From NCBI RefSeq assembly GCF_010614725.1, contig NZ_JAAEHL010000009.1, positions 186,001-250,000 of the forward strand: a DNA stretch of 64,000 nucleotides, written 5' to 3'. Positions within the stretch are counted from its first letter, which is position 1. Each line of letters begins with the position of its first letter. The position numbers were made by a program, and so were the translations under genes. Positions 1-9,759 of the stretch are shown in pieces. This stretch comes from Flavobacterium ajazii. GTDB taxonomy: Bacteria; Bacteroidota; Bacteroidia; Flavobacteriales; Flavobacteriaceae. The notes below the pieces were generated by a model. It was not told the origin of the DNA, made no database searches, and saw nothing but the letters and a program-made list of their open reading frames with translations.

Positions 1-31
1 ATGATTATGCAGATTAACTAAGGAAATCTTT

Positions 32-124
32 CTTATCTGTCCGTATCGGCAGGATTTAGCACCTTATTAAGCAACAGGTTGCTAAGACGTCAAAGGGCCT
101 AATCCCTCGGTCTTTCTGGATAAG
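32..124 (-). ncRNA. SAM-I (S-box) riboswitch
   Basis: Read on the minus strand the element starts and ends with the complementary P1 arms CTTATC and GATAAG. Between them it carries the conserved S-box landmarks in order: AGA, GAGGGA followed by GGCCC, the GCAACC block, and AAGGTGCTAA(A)TCCTGC. The match to the SAM-I consensus is strong by eye. SAM-I elements turn off methionine and SAM synthesis or transport genes when SAM is abundant. The controlled gene is beyond position 1 of the window, so it cannot be named; in Bacteroidota it is often a homoserine acetyltransferase or sulfhydrylase gene (inference). Confidence 0.93.
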
Positions 125-150
125 CATCATTACAGAAATTTTCTGTGCTG

Positions 151-158
151 CAAAAGTA
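151..158 (-). promoter_or_regulatory. Promoter -7 box of the SAM riboswitch transcript
   Basis: The minus strand reads TACTTTTG, a perfect match to the Bacteroidota -7 consensus TAnnTTTG. It ends about 27 nt before the riboswitch P1 helix, so transcription would begin just ahead of the aptamer. The -33 box is weak. Confidence 0.65.
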
Positions 159-351
159 TTATATTAATTCTATAAAACTACTATACTTATAAAGATATTT
201 TTTAAACATTAAAAAAGTTGATTCTAAACGCAAATCAAATTCGACTCAAGAATTAGAAAAGCGTTTTAGCAAACAAAAAAATATTCCACACAAAAAATGT
301 CCTTTTCGGATGATCTTTTGTATGGAATATTTACAAACTATATAAACAGAC

Positions 352-381
352 AAATACGGCTCTTTTCAGAATACCGTATTT
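352..381 (-). terminator. Possible terminator hairpin after the DUF3347 gene
   Basis: AAATACGG (352-359) and CCGTATTT (374-381) form an 8-bp stem with a 14-nt loop. It lies 19 nt beyond the stop of the last gene of the minus-strand operon. The sequence that follows on the minus strand is only moderately T-rich, so termination is uncertain. Confidence 0.4.
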
Positions 382-399
382 ATCCAACTAATTCAACCT

Positions 400-921
400 T
401 TACAGACTTGCTTTTACTTCACCGCAAGTCAGCATATTTTTAGGATAGTAAGGGTTTTTGATTTCCTTACTGTCGCTTGTCCAGACTGCCCCGGTCATTG
501 GGCAAACCTGAAGATATAATGTAGCGTCTTCAGCTTTGAATTTTGGAGCTAAATCCCAAAATTTAACTGAAAGTTCCTGAACGATTTTTCTTTGTTTATT
601 GATATTTTTAGTTGCTGTTACCTGAGTTGCAAGATCAATAATATCCCTTCTTTTTGTAGTAGCCTCGTTCATTTTTTCAAGAGTCAGCTTTTTAAATTTG
701 AAGTTTTTTAATGAACTCTTTAGTGCCTCTGCATTTTTAACAACCGCAAGGCTATCTGAAATTATAAGGCTGTTTTTTAAAGCCAGGTAATTTTTTGTGA
801 TTTCCTTTTTTTGTGCTTCACGTTTTTCAACCTGATCCGGAGTTACTTCTTCTTTTGATTTCAATTGAGCTTGTCCCAAAGCACTTAAGAAGATGAATGC
901 TATAACTAATATTCTTTTCAT
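400..921 (-). CDS. Secreted DUF3347 domain protein
   Basis: 173 aa with an N-terminal signal peptide (about residues 1-18, ending in GQAQ). The C-terminal half has the DUF3347 signature: a CPM triad near residue 140, a W/S stretch, a NPYY motif and a final LTCGEV. DUF3347 proteins are periplasmic and often found with copper or heavy-metal export; the CPM and terminal Cys could bind metal, but this is inference. The ATG overlaps the stop of the upstream zinc metalloprotease by four bases (ATGA), so the two are translationally coupled. Its role beside a SusC/SusD pair and a metalloprotease is unknown; metal delivery to, or protection of, the protease is one guess. Confidence 0.8.
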   Translation of the reverse strand: MKRILVIAFIFLSALGQAQLKSKEEVTPDQVEKREAQKKEITKNYLALKNSLIISDSLAVVKNAEALKSSLKNFKFKKLTLEKMNEATTKRRDIIDLATQVTATKNINKQRKIVQELSVKFWDLAPKFKAEDATLYLQVCPMTGAVWTSDSKEIKNPYYPKNMLTCGEVKASL

Positions 922-3359
922 ATATCTGTTTTATTTAGTTTTGAAATAATTTTGTCAATCTCGATCAAAATATTTTCGAAATGATCTTTATTAAGCCCTG
1001 TTGATGCATTCATTGATTTGGTAACATCTGCTCTTAATTTCAAAATATGCTGTTTACCATATAATCTTACATCACTACGCTGTGCTGCATTTAAAGCTTT
1101 TCCTGGTTCTGCTTCTTTAGGCAACAACAGCATACCCAATTTATCAATATAGCTTCTTTGTAAAGATCTTCTGTAATAATCCTGTTTTACGTCACCGGTA
1201 AAGTTTACCCATACCGTTTTCTGTACATCGTTTAAAAACTCAGGAACTGTATAAGCACCTTCAAACTGCATCGATTTAAGGTTGATATTATAAAGTATTC
1301 CTGAACTTAACAATATATTTAGTACCTGATTCTGCTGATCTGAAATCTGATCTTCTGTTTTTAAAGAAATAAGCTGATCAATATTTTGTGGATACATCCA
1401 AAGAGGTGCTACAAACAATTGTCTTCCTACATAATCAATGGCTGCTTTCACTTTTGCTTTTGGAACAGGCTGGTTTACGATACCTTTTTCATCAACAGTT
1501 CTTTTAGTGATATAGTTATTACCAATATATTTCAGCACATGATACAAGTATCTTGAATATTGCCCTACAACCGCTTTATGCATATCTTCTAAATTATTGT
1601 AAGCATCATTTGGTTCGTAAGTCCATTCTACAAGATTTGGTACTACGCGTTTTAAGTTTTTAATTCCGTAATCACTGGCAAGTACAGCGTCATCACCCAA
1701 ATCTTCTGCCTGACTACGCGGGTCTTCATCTTTTCCTTCGCCTCCAAACCATAATTTAGGATTAGCGGTCAGACTGTCTGTAGCCATTTTGCTGAGTATT
1801 TTTTCTTCTTCAAACTCATCTTTTGCATTTGGAAGATAGCTATACCCCCATTTAACAGCCCATTTGTCGTACATTCCGATACGTGGGTAGATACCCGCCG
1901 GACCAATATTATCTTCTGGCTGTGCCACATAATTAAAACGTGCATAATCCATGATAGAAACGGTATGACCATTTGCTTCAACCCAGTTTTTATCACGAAG
2001 TTTTTCTACCGGAGTAGCGCTGCTCGCTCCCATGTTATGACGCAAACCAATGGTATGTCCGATTTCATGAGAAGAAACAAAACGGATTAGCTGTCCCATT
2101 AATTCATCATCTAATTGCATTTTTCTGGCTTTTGGATCTAAAGGTCCTGCCTGAATCATGTACCATCTTTGCACTAATTTCATCACATTATGATACCAGC
2201 CAACATGGCTCTCCATAATTTCACCGCTTCTTGGATCGCTAATTCTCGGACCGTAAGCATTTGGTGTTTCAGAAGCCAGATATCTTACTACAGAATACCT
2301 TGCGTCTTCCAGGCTCATTGTTTTATCATCTTCCGGCCATTCTTTACCAACAATAGCATTTTTAAAACCTGCTGCTTCAAAAGCTTTCTGCCAGTCATTG
2401 ATACCTGCAATTAAATAAGGTCTCCATTTTTTTGGCGTAGCCGGATCAATATAATAGACGATTTGTTTTTTAGGTTCAACCAATTCGCCTCTTAGGTATT
2501 TTTTGATGTCTTTGTCTTTTGGCTCCAGACGGTAACGCTGAATGATGAATTTTTTCTCTGCACGCTGCTGGTCGTCATCAAACAAAACATATTTATTAGC
2601 AAAAAAACCTACTCTTTCGTCTGCAAAACGTTTGCGCATAGGCACTTTTGGAAGCAATACGATTGAGGTGTTCAATCTTAGTGTCACGGTTCCGCTGCTT
2701 GCTGTAGAACTTGTATAGGTTCTTGTTGATTTTACCTCAATGTTAATCGGATAAGTATCTATACTTTCAATAAAAGATTTGTCGTCAGCAAGAGTGGTTA
2801 ATTTTTTTTCTGTTTTCTCTTTGCTCTCTATAGAAAACATGGCATTATCTTTTTTGAAGGCATCTGTTACGTCAATAACAACATTTCCATTATCAGGATT
2901 GGTTGTTTTGATTGGAAACGCTGCTACAATCGGATTTTCGTTACTGCCAGCCAATGCTTTTGCCAGCATAGAATCTGCATTACGAACATCCTGTCTGTAT
3001 TGTAATGATCTTAAAAAAACGGTATTATTAGGTCCTTTTTCAAAATAAATAGTCTGCTCATTGGCTTTTTCACCACCAAAAGTTCCCATCCCTTCAGGAG
3101 TCGAAAGAAATCGGGTAACTACCAACATGTATCGGTTAAACAAACTGTCCGGAACCTGAAAATAGTATTTCGTATCTACCTGACTTACTGTAAAAAGACC
3201 CGTTTTACTTTTCGCTTTATCGGTAATTACTTTGTTGTAAGCCTGCATTCCTTTTGGCTGCGTACTGGTACTATCTGCTTTTTTTTCAGCAGTGTTTTGA
3301 GAAAAACCATGCTGCTGCGTGGCCAGCAGCATGGTGAAAATTATAAATAATTTATTCAT
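918..3359 (-). CDS. Secreted zinc-dependent metalloprotease (DUF5117/DUF5118 type)
   Basis: 813 aa with a signal peptide (1-20). The catalytic site HEIGHTIGLRH is at residues 431-441, giving the metzincin pattern HExxHxxGxxH with H431, E432, H435 and H441. A Met in SIMDYARFN, about 35 residues later, could be the Met-turn. The layout (long N-terminal region before the protease domain, basic C-terminal region) fits the Bacteroidota family usually annotated as DUF5117/DUF5118 zinc-dependent metalloprotease. Nothing suggests a type IX sorting domain, so it may act in the periplasm on imported peptides. It follows SusD by 5 nt and overlaps the DUF3347 gene, so all four are probably one transcript. 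The substrate is unknown. Confidence 0.88.
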   Translation of the reverse strand: MNKLFIIFTMLLATQQHGFSQNTAEKKADSTSTQPKGMQAYNKVITDKAKSKTGLFTVSQVDTKYYFQVPDSLFNRYMLVVTRFLSTPEGMGTFGGEKANEQTIYFEKGPNNTVFLRSLQYRQDVRNADSMLAKALAGSNENPIVAAFPIKTTNPDNGNVVIDVTDAFKKDNAMFSIESKEKTEKKLTTLADDKSFIESIDTYPINIEVKSTRTYTSSTASSGTVTLRLNTSIVLLPKVPMRKRFADERVGFFANKYVLFDDDQQRAEKKFIIQRYRLEPKDKDIKKYLRGELVEPKKQIVYYIDPATPKKWRPYLIAGINDWQKAFEAAGFKNAIVGKEWPEDDKTMSLEDARYSVVRYLASETPNAYGPRISDPRSGEIMESHVGWYHNVMKLVQRWYMIQAGPLDPKARKMQLDDELMGQLIRFVSSHEIGHTIGLRHNMGASSATPVEKLRDKNWVEANGHTVSIMDYARFNYVAQPEDNIGPAGIYPRIGMYDKWAVKWGYSYLPNAKDEFEEEKILSKMATDSLTANPKLWFGGEGKDEDPRSQAEDLGDDAVLASDYGIKNLKRVVPNLVEWTYEPNDAYNNLEDMHKAVVGQYSRYLYHVLKYIGNNYITKRTVDEKGIVNQPVPKAKVKAAIDYVGRQLFVAPLWMYPQNIDQLISLKTEDQISDQQNQVLNILLSSGILYNINLKSMQFEGAYTVPEFLNDVQKTVWVNFTGDVKQDYYRRSLQRSYIDKLGMLLLPKEAEPGKALNAAQRSDVRLYGKQHILKLRADVTKSMNASTGLNKDHFENILIEIDKIISKLNKTDI

Positions 3360-3364
3360 CAGGA

Positions 3365-4789
3365 TTAAAATGGGACTTTTTCGTCCGTGTTTAATGTAAG
3401 TTTTGGATTTTTCATCAAAGCCGTTAAAGGAAACGGTACAATGTACAATCTCGAGTTAGGCTGTAATGTATACGTTTTTTGCTCTACCGTTTTGTTTACA
3501 AGTGGAAATACCCTTGTAATTGTTTTTGCATATTCCGTTTCAGTATTTAATCGTTTAAGATCAAAGAAACGATTAAAACCAAACATCAATTCTTTTCTGC
3601 GTTCGTTTATAACAAGTTCCATCGTTTCTTTTCTGGTAGCCGGAACAGTTAAATTTACGGTACCTGATAAAATACGTTTTGCTCTTAATGTATTTAAAAC
3701 ATCAACTGCTTCAGTAAGCTTATCTTCTCTGGCATAACATTCTGCAAGTATCAAGTATACCTCAGTCGTTTTCATACCAACAGTAGGATAAAAGAATTTG
3801 GTGTAAGTAGTTCCCCAATATGCTGTATTTGAACCCTGATCCAGATTTGTTGTGCTTGTAGTATTAAAAAACAAATTAAAACGTGCATCATTAGTTCCAA
3901 ATAAAGTTCTCAACTCCGGACTTATGATATATTGATATCCAAAACTCATCTCATTGTAACCTGTCATATACTGGTAGCTAAGTACCTCTATATTATTTGC
4001 TGCCGGTACAGAAACTACATTTGGCCCACCTTGTGCATTATAAGCTACCATATCAAATATTTTATTATTGTAGCTTAGTGATTTTTCTGCTGCTTCTTTA
4101 GCTTTTGCAATTTCACGTTTAAACAAATGAACTTTTGCTTTGAAAGCATAAGCAAATGCCAGTGACGGATGGTAAACATCACGTGGAGTTTCCTGAAGAT
4201 AAGGCAATGCATCTTCGATATCTTTCTGAATAAAATCGTAAACCTGTTCAACTGTAGATTTTGCCGGCTGAGCTTCTAGATCAAATTTATCCATAATACA
4301 AATACCTCCATCGGTAGCTGCAGTTTGTGGGTCATACCCTTTTGCATAATGGTTTACTAACAAAAAGTGATCGTATGCTCTGTAAATTTTTGCTTCTGCT
4401 TTTGCTAATTGTTTAGTACTTCCTTCCCCCTTACTATCATCAACTAATGAAATAATAGTATTCCATCTGTTGATATAAGTGTAAGCCTGGTTATAAAAGC
4501 TCGATCCTGTCATCAAAGAAACCCTGTCAGTTGTTTCATCAAAAGTAAAATTGATCGTATTGATATTAGGAGTTACTCCTATTACATTTGATTCTTTCAT
4601 CCACTGGTCATCTACCAGATACTGAAAGTTGTTGATTGGATAACCTCTTCCTGGCAGGGATACCATTTCGTGAAATTGGTCTGCAGTCTCTACTACCAAA
4701 GCTCCCTTAGGTGTAAGATCTGTATATTCTTCGCATGATGCTGCACCAAACATTACCAGCGACAGCATTATAATATGTATCTTTTTCAT
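3365..4789 (-). CDS. SusD/RagB-family outer-membrane lipoprotein
   Basis: 474 aa. A lipoprotein signal peptide ends at Cys19 in AASCEEYTD; the acidic residues after Cys match surface-export signals of Flavobacteriia lipoproteins. The C-terminal part has typical SusD features: a TEVYLILAECYAR helix, ELVINERRKELMFGFNRFFDLKR, and a final stretch with IVPFPLTALMKNP. It forms the lid of the SusC transporter encoded 5 nt upstream. SusD proteins bind the ligand and deliver it to SusC. Because the partner SusC has an STN signalling domain and a protease is next door, the ligand may be a peptide or glycoprotein fragment rather than a plant glycan (inference). Confidence 0.92.
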   Translation of the reverse strand: MKKIHIIMLSLVMFGAASCEEYTDLTPKGALVVETADQFHEMVSLPGRGYPINNFQYLVDDQWMKESNVIGVTPNINTINFTFDETTDRVSLMTGSSFYNQAYTYINRWNTIISLVDDSKGEGSTKQLAKAEAKIYRAYDHFLLVNHYAKGYDPQTAATDGGICIMDKFDLEAQPAKSTVEQVYDFIQKDIEDALPYLQETPRDVYHPSLAFAYAFKAKVHLFKREIAKAKEAAEKSLSYNNKIFDMVAYNAQGGPNVVSVPAANNIEVLSYQYMTGYNEMSFGYQYIISPELRTLFGTNDARFNLFFNTTSTTNLDQGSNTAYWGTTYTKFFYPTVGMKTTEVYLILAECYAREDKLTEAVDVLNTLRAKRILSGTVNLTVPATRKETMELVINERRKELMFGFNRFFDLKRLNTETEYAKTITRVFPLVNKTVEQKTYTLQPNSRLYIVPFPLTALMKNPKLTLNTDEKVPF

Positions 4790-4794
4790 TTTTT

Positions 4795-7700
4795 TTAAAG
4801 GGTTAGGTTAAAACCAAATAAGTACGTTTTAGGCAATGGCAAATTACGTGTGCCTGAATTCGCTGAATAAACTTCCGGATCAATACGGTTTCCGGCTGCA
4901 CTCCAATACCAGAGATTGTTTACCTGGAAAGTGAATTTTGCTGATTCCATTTTGATTTTGTTTGCGAAAGATTTTGGAAGGCTGTAACCTAATGAAATGT
5001 TTCTAAGTTTGATGTAATCTCCGTCTACAACATTCACATCTGAATTTCTCCATTGGCTGCTGATTGTTCCTGCATAACTTCTTACATTTTCTGCTAAATC
5101 TACATATAAACGTGTATTACCATTTGGATTAGCATCTGTATAACGATCTGCGATACCTGAAAGATTTACCGCATCAGAGCTCATATCGATCGTTTCTTTA
5201 CGCATTACGTTACCTCCTGAGAAAATAAACATCATGTTCAAATCGAATCCTTTATATGAGAATCGCTGTGAAAGTGAACCTGTATAAGTTGGGGTCAAAC
5301 TTCCCATTTTTACAAGTGCATTTGGATTACTTACTGTTTTTATACTTGTTGATATCGGATTTCCATTAGCATCAAAAGTGATTGACGGATTTCCGTTTTC
5401 ATCCAGAACATAAGGATATCCATTAACTGTACCTCCATATTTGTAAGCATACAAAGTATTGTATATATCTCCTTCGAAAAAGTAGTTCGATGGCGCACTT
5501 ACATATACTGAAGAAGTCGATTGTGCTCTGGTAACTTTATCAACAGTTGTACTGTTGAAACCAAAAACCACATTAGAGTTAATACGGAAATTACCATTAT
5601 TATACCATTCAGAACCAACTGTAAATTCAACTCCTCTGTTTAGTAAAGCTCCGGCATTAATTCTTCTGCTCGTTGCTCCAACTGTAGGATCTAAATCTGT
5701 TGTTGCTAATAAATCACTACTGTATTTACGATATACATCAATACTACCTGTTAGTTTGTGTTTCAACACAGTATAATCTAAACCTAAGTTGGTAGTTTGT
5801 GTTTTTTCCCATCTTAACATTGGGTTAGGCTGAGACGAAATATTTATGTATTGCAATGAAGAATATAAATTATCATTTTTTCTTGTAGCAGTTACATATG
5901 GCGTTGTACTTTGATCAATATTTCCGCTTACACCATAAGTTGCTCTGAATTTAAGCATGTCAACCCATTTTACATCTTTCATGAATTCCTCGCTGCTAAC
6001 ATTCCATCCTAAACCTGCTGACCATAATGGACGGTTTTTATATTTAGAATCTATTCCAAATAAATCGGCACGGTCAACACGATAACTTCCCGTTACATTG
6101 TATTTTGATAAATAAGTATAACCCGCTGTACTAAAAACAGAAAAATAGTGATGTAAAACTTCTGTCTGAGTTCTTGATAAAGCTGCTAAAGTATTGCTAT
6201 TTCCATAGATATAACTGGAAACTCCAGTTTGACTAAGCGAAAGATTATTCAATGTAGCAGAAGTAAGTGTAACAGGGTCATAACCATATCGTAATTGCTC
6301 GATAGTTCTCGGAACAAAAGTTTCACGCATTTCAAAACCTGCTATAGCATTTACCGAATGTTTCCCTTCACTAAAATCCTGATTAAAATCTAACTGGTTT
6401 CTAAAAGAATAATTACTCGCCTGACTGCTCCATTGTTTGTAACGTCCTCCTGTAGAAAAACCGTCCACATAGGTGTAAACATTTGTAGTAGCATTATATC
6501 CTGTTAAACCATTAATTGCATAACGCATTTTATAAGAGTCTACAGCATAATACTGTTCGTTATCATTTTTTCTTAATTCGTACTGAAGTTGTGTATTAAA
6601 GCTTAAGCCTTTCCAGATTTTAGCACGAATGTTTGCAAAAGTTCTTAAACCTAACGAGTTTTCATGTGTTATACCTTCCTTAAGTGCATCCAAAACATTA
6701 AATCTTACAGATTTAAAACCACTTAAGCTATTGATTTTTTCAGCCATAGCAGGGTTAATAACACTACTGCCGGTAAAACCATCTTTAATACCTACAAATG
6801 AAGACATTACAAGATCTCCATTATCATCTGTTATACGTTCGTATCTTTTTTGGATGTCATAATTACCGAAATCAGAATCAGTAACATCTTCATTCGTATA
6901 AGTTGCATTTACCCCGAAAGTAGCATTTAACCAGTTATTGATCTGAAAACTGCTTTTTGCATAAAGATTAAATGCCTGACTAGTGTTGTTTTTAATACGA
7001 TTATCTGCAGCATCATAATTTAATGACACATATGTATTTTGCTTACTTGTACTTCCTGAAAATGCTAAATTGTAACGTTGTCTGAATTCATTTTGCCATA
7101 CATTATCACGATAATCTTTTATGTAATCGTTCTTTCTCCATTGAGCGATAGTAGTATCGTAATCTGCACTGCTGATTTTCCCGTCTTCCAAATTCCTGTT
7201 AAGCTGGTATAAAGGGCTGTAATATTTTGGGCTGCTGCTTCCAATATCACCATAACTGCTGAACATAGTAGCTGTATTGGTAAATCTGGCTCTTTCCCTG
7301 TTGTACACTGCCTGTTCAAGATCAATAATATCACTGGTAGAAGCGTAATTCATATCTTTAAGATTTGGTTTGGTACCAACAAAGAAATCAGAATTTATAC
7401 TTACTTTCAGTTTTCCATTTCCTTTTTTAGTAGTCAAAACGATAATACCGTTTGCAGCTCTTGAACCATAAATAGAACCGGCTGCGGCATCTTTAAGAAC
7501 GTTTACACTTTCAATATCATAAGGATTAATCTGATCCAGAGTTAATTCGGTTGGCAGGCCATCTATAACTAAAAGCGGGCTGTAACCTACTTCTAAAGAA
7601 GAATAGGTTCCAATACCTCTTAATATAGGTGTATCTGCCGAAGCTCCTGTTGGATTTTTCTGAAACATCAAACCTGCCACACGCCCTTCAAGAGCAGATG

Positions 7701-8430
7701 CAAGATTGGTATTGATGTTCTCATTTAAAACTTTTTCACTCACCTGAGCAATTGCACCTGTAGAATGACTTCTGGTAAGTGTTTGAAAACCTGTAACTAC
7801 CACCTCTTTCATGGCAGATACTTTGTCTTCAACAACCAAATTCATTGTAGTGCGCCCGTTGATGCCAAACGATTTTTTTTCGATTGTTAATCCGGAACAT
7901 TCAAGAATACCGTCCAGAGGCGCGTTTTCTAAAGTAAAGCTACCGTCAAAATCGGTAATTGTATGCTGATTCGTTCCCGCAATTGTAACGTTTACTCCCG
8001 GAAATGGCTCATTTTTACTATTTAATACTTTTCCCTGTATTCTTCCTGATCCGTTTCCCCGTCCTTCCTCTTTTGCAGCAGTTACCACAATTGTCTGGTT
8101 GGTAATCGAATATTTTAAATTCTGAGAACTGAAAATCTGACTCAGTGTTTCTTTTAAAGTAGCATTCTTAACATTAATTGTTACAGGGCTTGAGTCTTTT
8201 AGCAGTTTCTGCGTATAAAAAACTTCATAATTAGCCTGTTTAGCTACTTCTTTTAGCACTCTTTCAAGAGGCGCATCTTTAAAATTAACAGTTATGTTCT
8301 GCGCTTGTCCCGTATAGCTGCAAAACAGCATAAAAAGGGCACTGAACATCCAAAAATGACTGGAAAAATCAAATCCAAAATTTTTTTTGACTTTTTTGTA
8401 AGGTTTTTTTTGTTGTAAATTAAATTTCAT
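4795..8430 (-). CDS. SusC/RagA TonB-dependent transporter with STN signalling domain
   Basis: 1211 aa. The order is signal sequence (about 1-44), STN domain (about 45-118, from NITVNFKDAPLERVL to the TIVVTAAK strand), carboxypeptidase-regulatory-like beta-sandwich (about 130-210), TonB plug (about 210-345, containing SIYGSRAANGIIVLTTKKG) and a 22-strand barrel to the C-terminal aromatic-rich end. The STN domain contacts a FecR anti-sigma factor, so ligand binding here is expected to release the ECF sigma encoded upstream. Genes for FecR and sigma are directly upstream on the same strand, in line with that. It pairs with the SusD gene 5 nt downstream. Confidence 0.95.
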   Translation of the reverse strand: MKFNLQQKKPYKKVKKNFGFDFSSHFWMFSALFMLFCSYTGQAQNITVNFKDAPLERVLKEVAKQANYEVFYTQKLLKDSSPVTINVKNATLKETLSQIFSSQNLKYSITNQTIVVTAAKEEGRGNGSGRIQGKVLNSKNEPFPGVNVTIAGTNQHTITDFDGSFTLENAPLDGILECSGLTIEKKSFGINGRTTMNLVVEDKVSAMKEVVVTGFQTLTRSHSTGAIAQVSEKVLNENINTNLASALEGRVAGLMFQKNPTGASADTPILRGIGTYSSLEVGYSPLLVIDGLPTELTLDQINPYDIESVNVLKDAAAGSIYGSRAANGIIVLTTKKGNGKLKVSINSDFFVGTKPNLKDMNYASTSDIIDLEQAVYNRERARFTNTATMFSSYGDIGSSSPKYYSPLYQLNRNLEDGKISSADYDTTIAQWRKNDYIKDYRDNVWQNEFRQRYNLAFSGSTSKQNTYVSLNYDAADNRIKNNTSQAFNLYAKSSFQINNWLNATFGVNATYTNEDVTDSDFGNYDIQKRYERITDDNGDLVMSSFVGIKDGFTGSSVINPAMAEKINSLSGFKSVRFNVLDALKEGITHENSLGLRTFANIRAKIWKGLSFNTQLQYELRKNDNEQYYAVDSYKMRYAINGLTGYNATTNVYTYVDGFSTGGRYKQWSSQASNYSFRNQLDFNQDFSEGKHSVNAIAGFEMRETFVPRTIEQLRYGYDPVTLTSATLNNLSLSQTGVSSYIYGNSNTLAALSRTQTEVLHHYFSVFSTAGYTYLSKYNVTGSYRVDRADLFGIDSKYKNRPLWSAGLGWNVSSEEFMKDVKWVDMLKFRATYGVSGNIDQSTTPYVTATRKNDNLYSSLQYINISSQPNPMLRWEKTQTTNLGLDYTVLKHKLTGSIDVYRKYSSDLLATTDLDPTVGATSRRINAGALLNRGVEFTVGSEWYNNGNFRINSNVVFGFNSTTVDKVTRAQSTSSVYVSAPSNYFFEGDIYNTLYAYKYGGTVNGYPYVLDENGNPSITFDANGNPISTSIKTVSNPNALVKMGSLTPTYTGSLSQRFSYKGFDLNMMFIFSGGNVMRKETIDMSSDAVNLSGIADRYTDANPNGNTRLYVDLAENVRSYAGTISSQWRNSDVNVVDGDYIKLRNISLGYSLPKSFANKIKMESAKFTFQVNNLWYWSAAGNRIDPEVYSANSGTRNLPLPKTYLFGFNLTL

Positions 8431-8495
8431 ACATTTACACTTGGTTTTAGTTAAACAATGGTGAACAACTTATATTTGAACTACTGCCTTTTAAC

Positions 8496-8524
8496 AACCA
8501 GAAGCATCGCAACTGCTTCTGGTT
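8496..8524 (-). terminator. Hairpin between fecR and susC
   Basis: A perfect 11-bp inverted repeat: AACCAGAAGCA (8496-8506) and TGCTTCTGGTT (8514-8524) around a 7-nt loop. On the minus strand it follows the fecR stop by about 40 nt and precedes susC by about 65 nt. The T-tract is stronger on the plus strand, but no plus-strand gene reads into it. It could terminate fecR transcripts or attenuate read-through into susC, separating regulator from transporter expression. Confidence 0.6.
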
Positions 8525-8565
8525 TTTTAGTTTATAGTCCAGATATAACCGGGTAAACCCAAAAT

Positions 8566-9708
8566 CTAAGGATATACAATAATTGTTTTTCCTTCGACTT
8601 TAAATTTGATATTGCTAAGCTCAAGTACTTTTAATACTTCAGATAAATTTTTATTCATAAACGTACCGCCGTTAAATCTTACATCCGATACATCGCCACG
8701 ATATTCTACTTTGATTCCGTACCAGCGTTCCAATTGTTTCATAACCGATTTCAAATCGGCGTTGTCAAATTTAAATCGGCCATTTTTCCAGGCAATGGCT
8801 GCTTCGGTATCCACCTGTCTAATTGCAATCCTGTTTAATTTATCAGACACATTTGACTGCTGGCCCGGTTTTAAAACCGCTTTTTGATTTTTATACGTAA
8901 TCGCTACGCTTCCTTCCAGTAAAGTAGTTTTTACAATTGGCTCATTATCGTAAGCATGTACGTTAAAATGAGTTCCAAGGACTTCGATAGCCTGATTTTC
9001 TGATTTTACGATAAAAGGCTTCTCTTTATTTTTAGCCACTTCAAAATAAGCCTCTCCGTCTAACTCAACCACTCTCTGATCTCCATTGAAACGGGTCGGA
9101 TATTTAATAGATGAAACCGTATTTAAATATACTTTGGTTCCGTCTGCCAAAACAATATTGTATTGTCCTCCTGTTGGTGTTGAAAGCGTATTGAAAGAAT
9201 TGGCATCATCTGCCGGAATATCCGCATTCGGATTTATAACATAGGTAATAACTCCGTTCGCATCCATTTTAATCGTAACTTCATCCCCTTCATTTGCAAT
9301 TGTGTCTTTTGCCGAAATATCAGACAGCACAATTTGCTTTCCGTTCGAAAGTGTCAAAATTCCCCTGTTACCTCCGGGAGCAATTTCCTGTGGTTTTTCA
9401 ACTACCTGAGGAAGCTGAAGCTGCTGTTCTTTTGATTTTGTAAAATAAAACAGACCGGCACCCAATAACAAAGCTATTGAAGCGGCAACGGCTACACGCG
9501 GCCAAAGGCTGATTACTTTTGGCTCACTGTATAATGGTAATTTCGATCTCAGATGTTCATAACTGTCTTCCAGCTCATATTCGCTAAGCTGTCTGTTGCT
9601 GTTAGAAGCTTTATGCAAATACCATGCATCCAGTTTGTCCTTATCTGTATCAGATAAAGTACCTTCACTGTGTTTTTGCAGCAACGCTAAGATTTCAGTT
9701 TTATTCAT
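8566..9708 (-). CDS. FecR-family anti-sigma factor
   Basis: 380 aa. N-terminal cytoplasmic helical region that would bind sigma (1-68), one transmembrane helix (about 69-89, VAVAASIALLLGAGLFYF), then periplasmic FecR domain (about 178-275, with ADGTKVYLN and LDGEAYFEV) and a C-terminal DUF4974 domain (about 305-380) that contacts the STN domain of the cognate receptor. It lies between the sigma gene and the STN-bearing SusC, all on the minus strand, which identifies its partners by position. A palindrome (9760-9784) sits just upstream of its ATG. Confidence 0.95.
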   Translation of the reverse strand: MNKTEILALLQKHSEGTLSDTDKDKLDAWYLHKASNSNRQLSEYELEDSYEHLRSKLPLYSEPKVISLWPRVAVAASIALLLGAGLFYFTKSKEQQLQLPQVVEKPQEIAPGGNRGILTLSNGKQIVLSDISAKDTIANEGDEVTIKMDANGVITYVINPNADIPADDANSFNTLSTPTGGQYNIVLADGTKVYLNTVSSIKYPTRFNGDQRVVELDGEAYFEVAKNKEKPFIVKSENQAIEVLGTHFNVHAYDNEPIVKTTLLEGSVAITYKNQKAVLKPGQQSNVSDKLNRIAIRQVDTEAAIAWKNGRFKFDNADLKSVMKQLERWYGIKVEYRGDVSDVRFNGGTFMNKNLSEVLKVLELSNIKFKVEGKTIIVYP

Positions 9709-9759
9709 AATTACAACACGAAATTTTGTCCCGTTTTTAAGTAAGACAGTTAGAAATGA

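Larger units (their letters stand above)
1..399. other. Gene-free left edge with riboswitch, promoter and hairpin
   Basis: No credible coding region is visible. The stretch holds a SAM-I riboswitch (32-124, minus), its promoter (151-158, minus) and a hairpin (352-381) that could end the minus-strand operon to the right. The gene controlled by the riboswitch lies to the left of the window. I see nothing else between about 182 and 350 apart from A/T-rich sequence. Confidence 0.7.

Noticed and set aside
5555..5776. Plus-strand open frame of 73 codons inside susC
   Set aside because: It is antisense to a well-supported SusC with no start context; many similar shadow frames occur opposite the large genes.
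8471..8478. TATATTTG on the plus strand (a TAnnTTTG match)
   Set aside because: It points rightward into the antisense of fecR with no plus-strand gene; it is probably chance in A/T-rich DNA.
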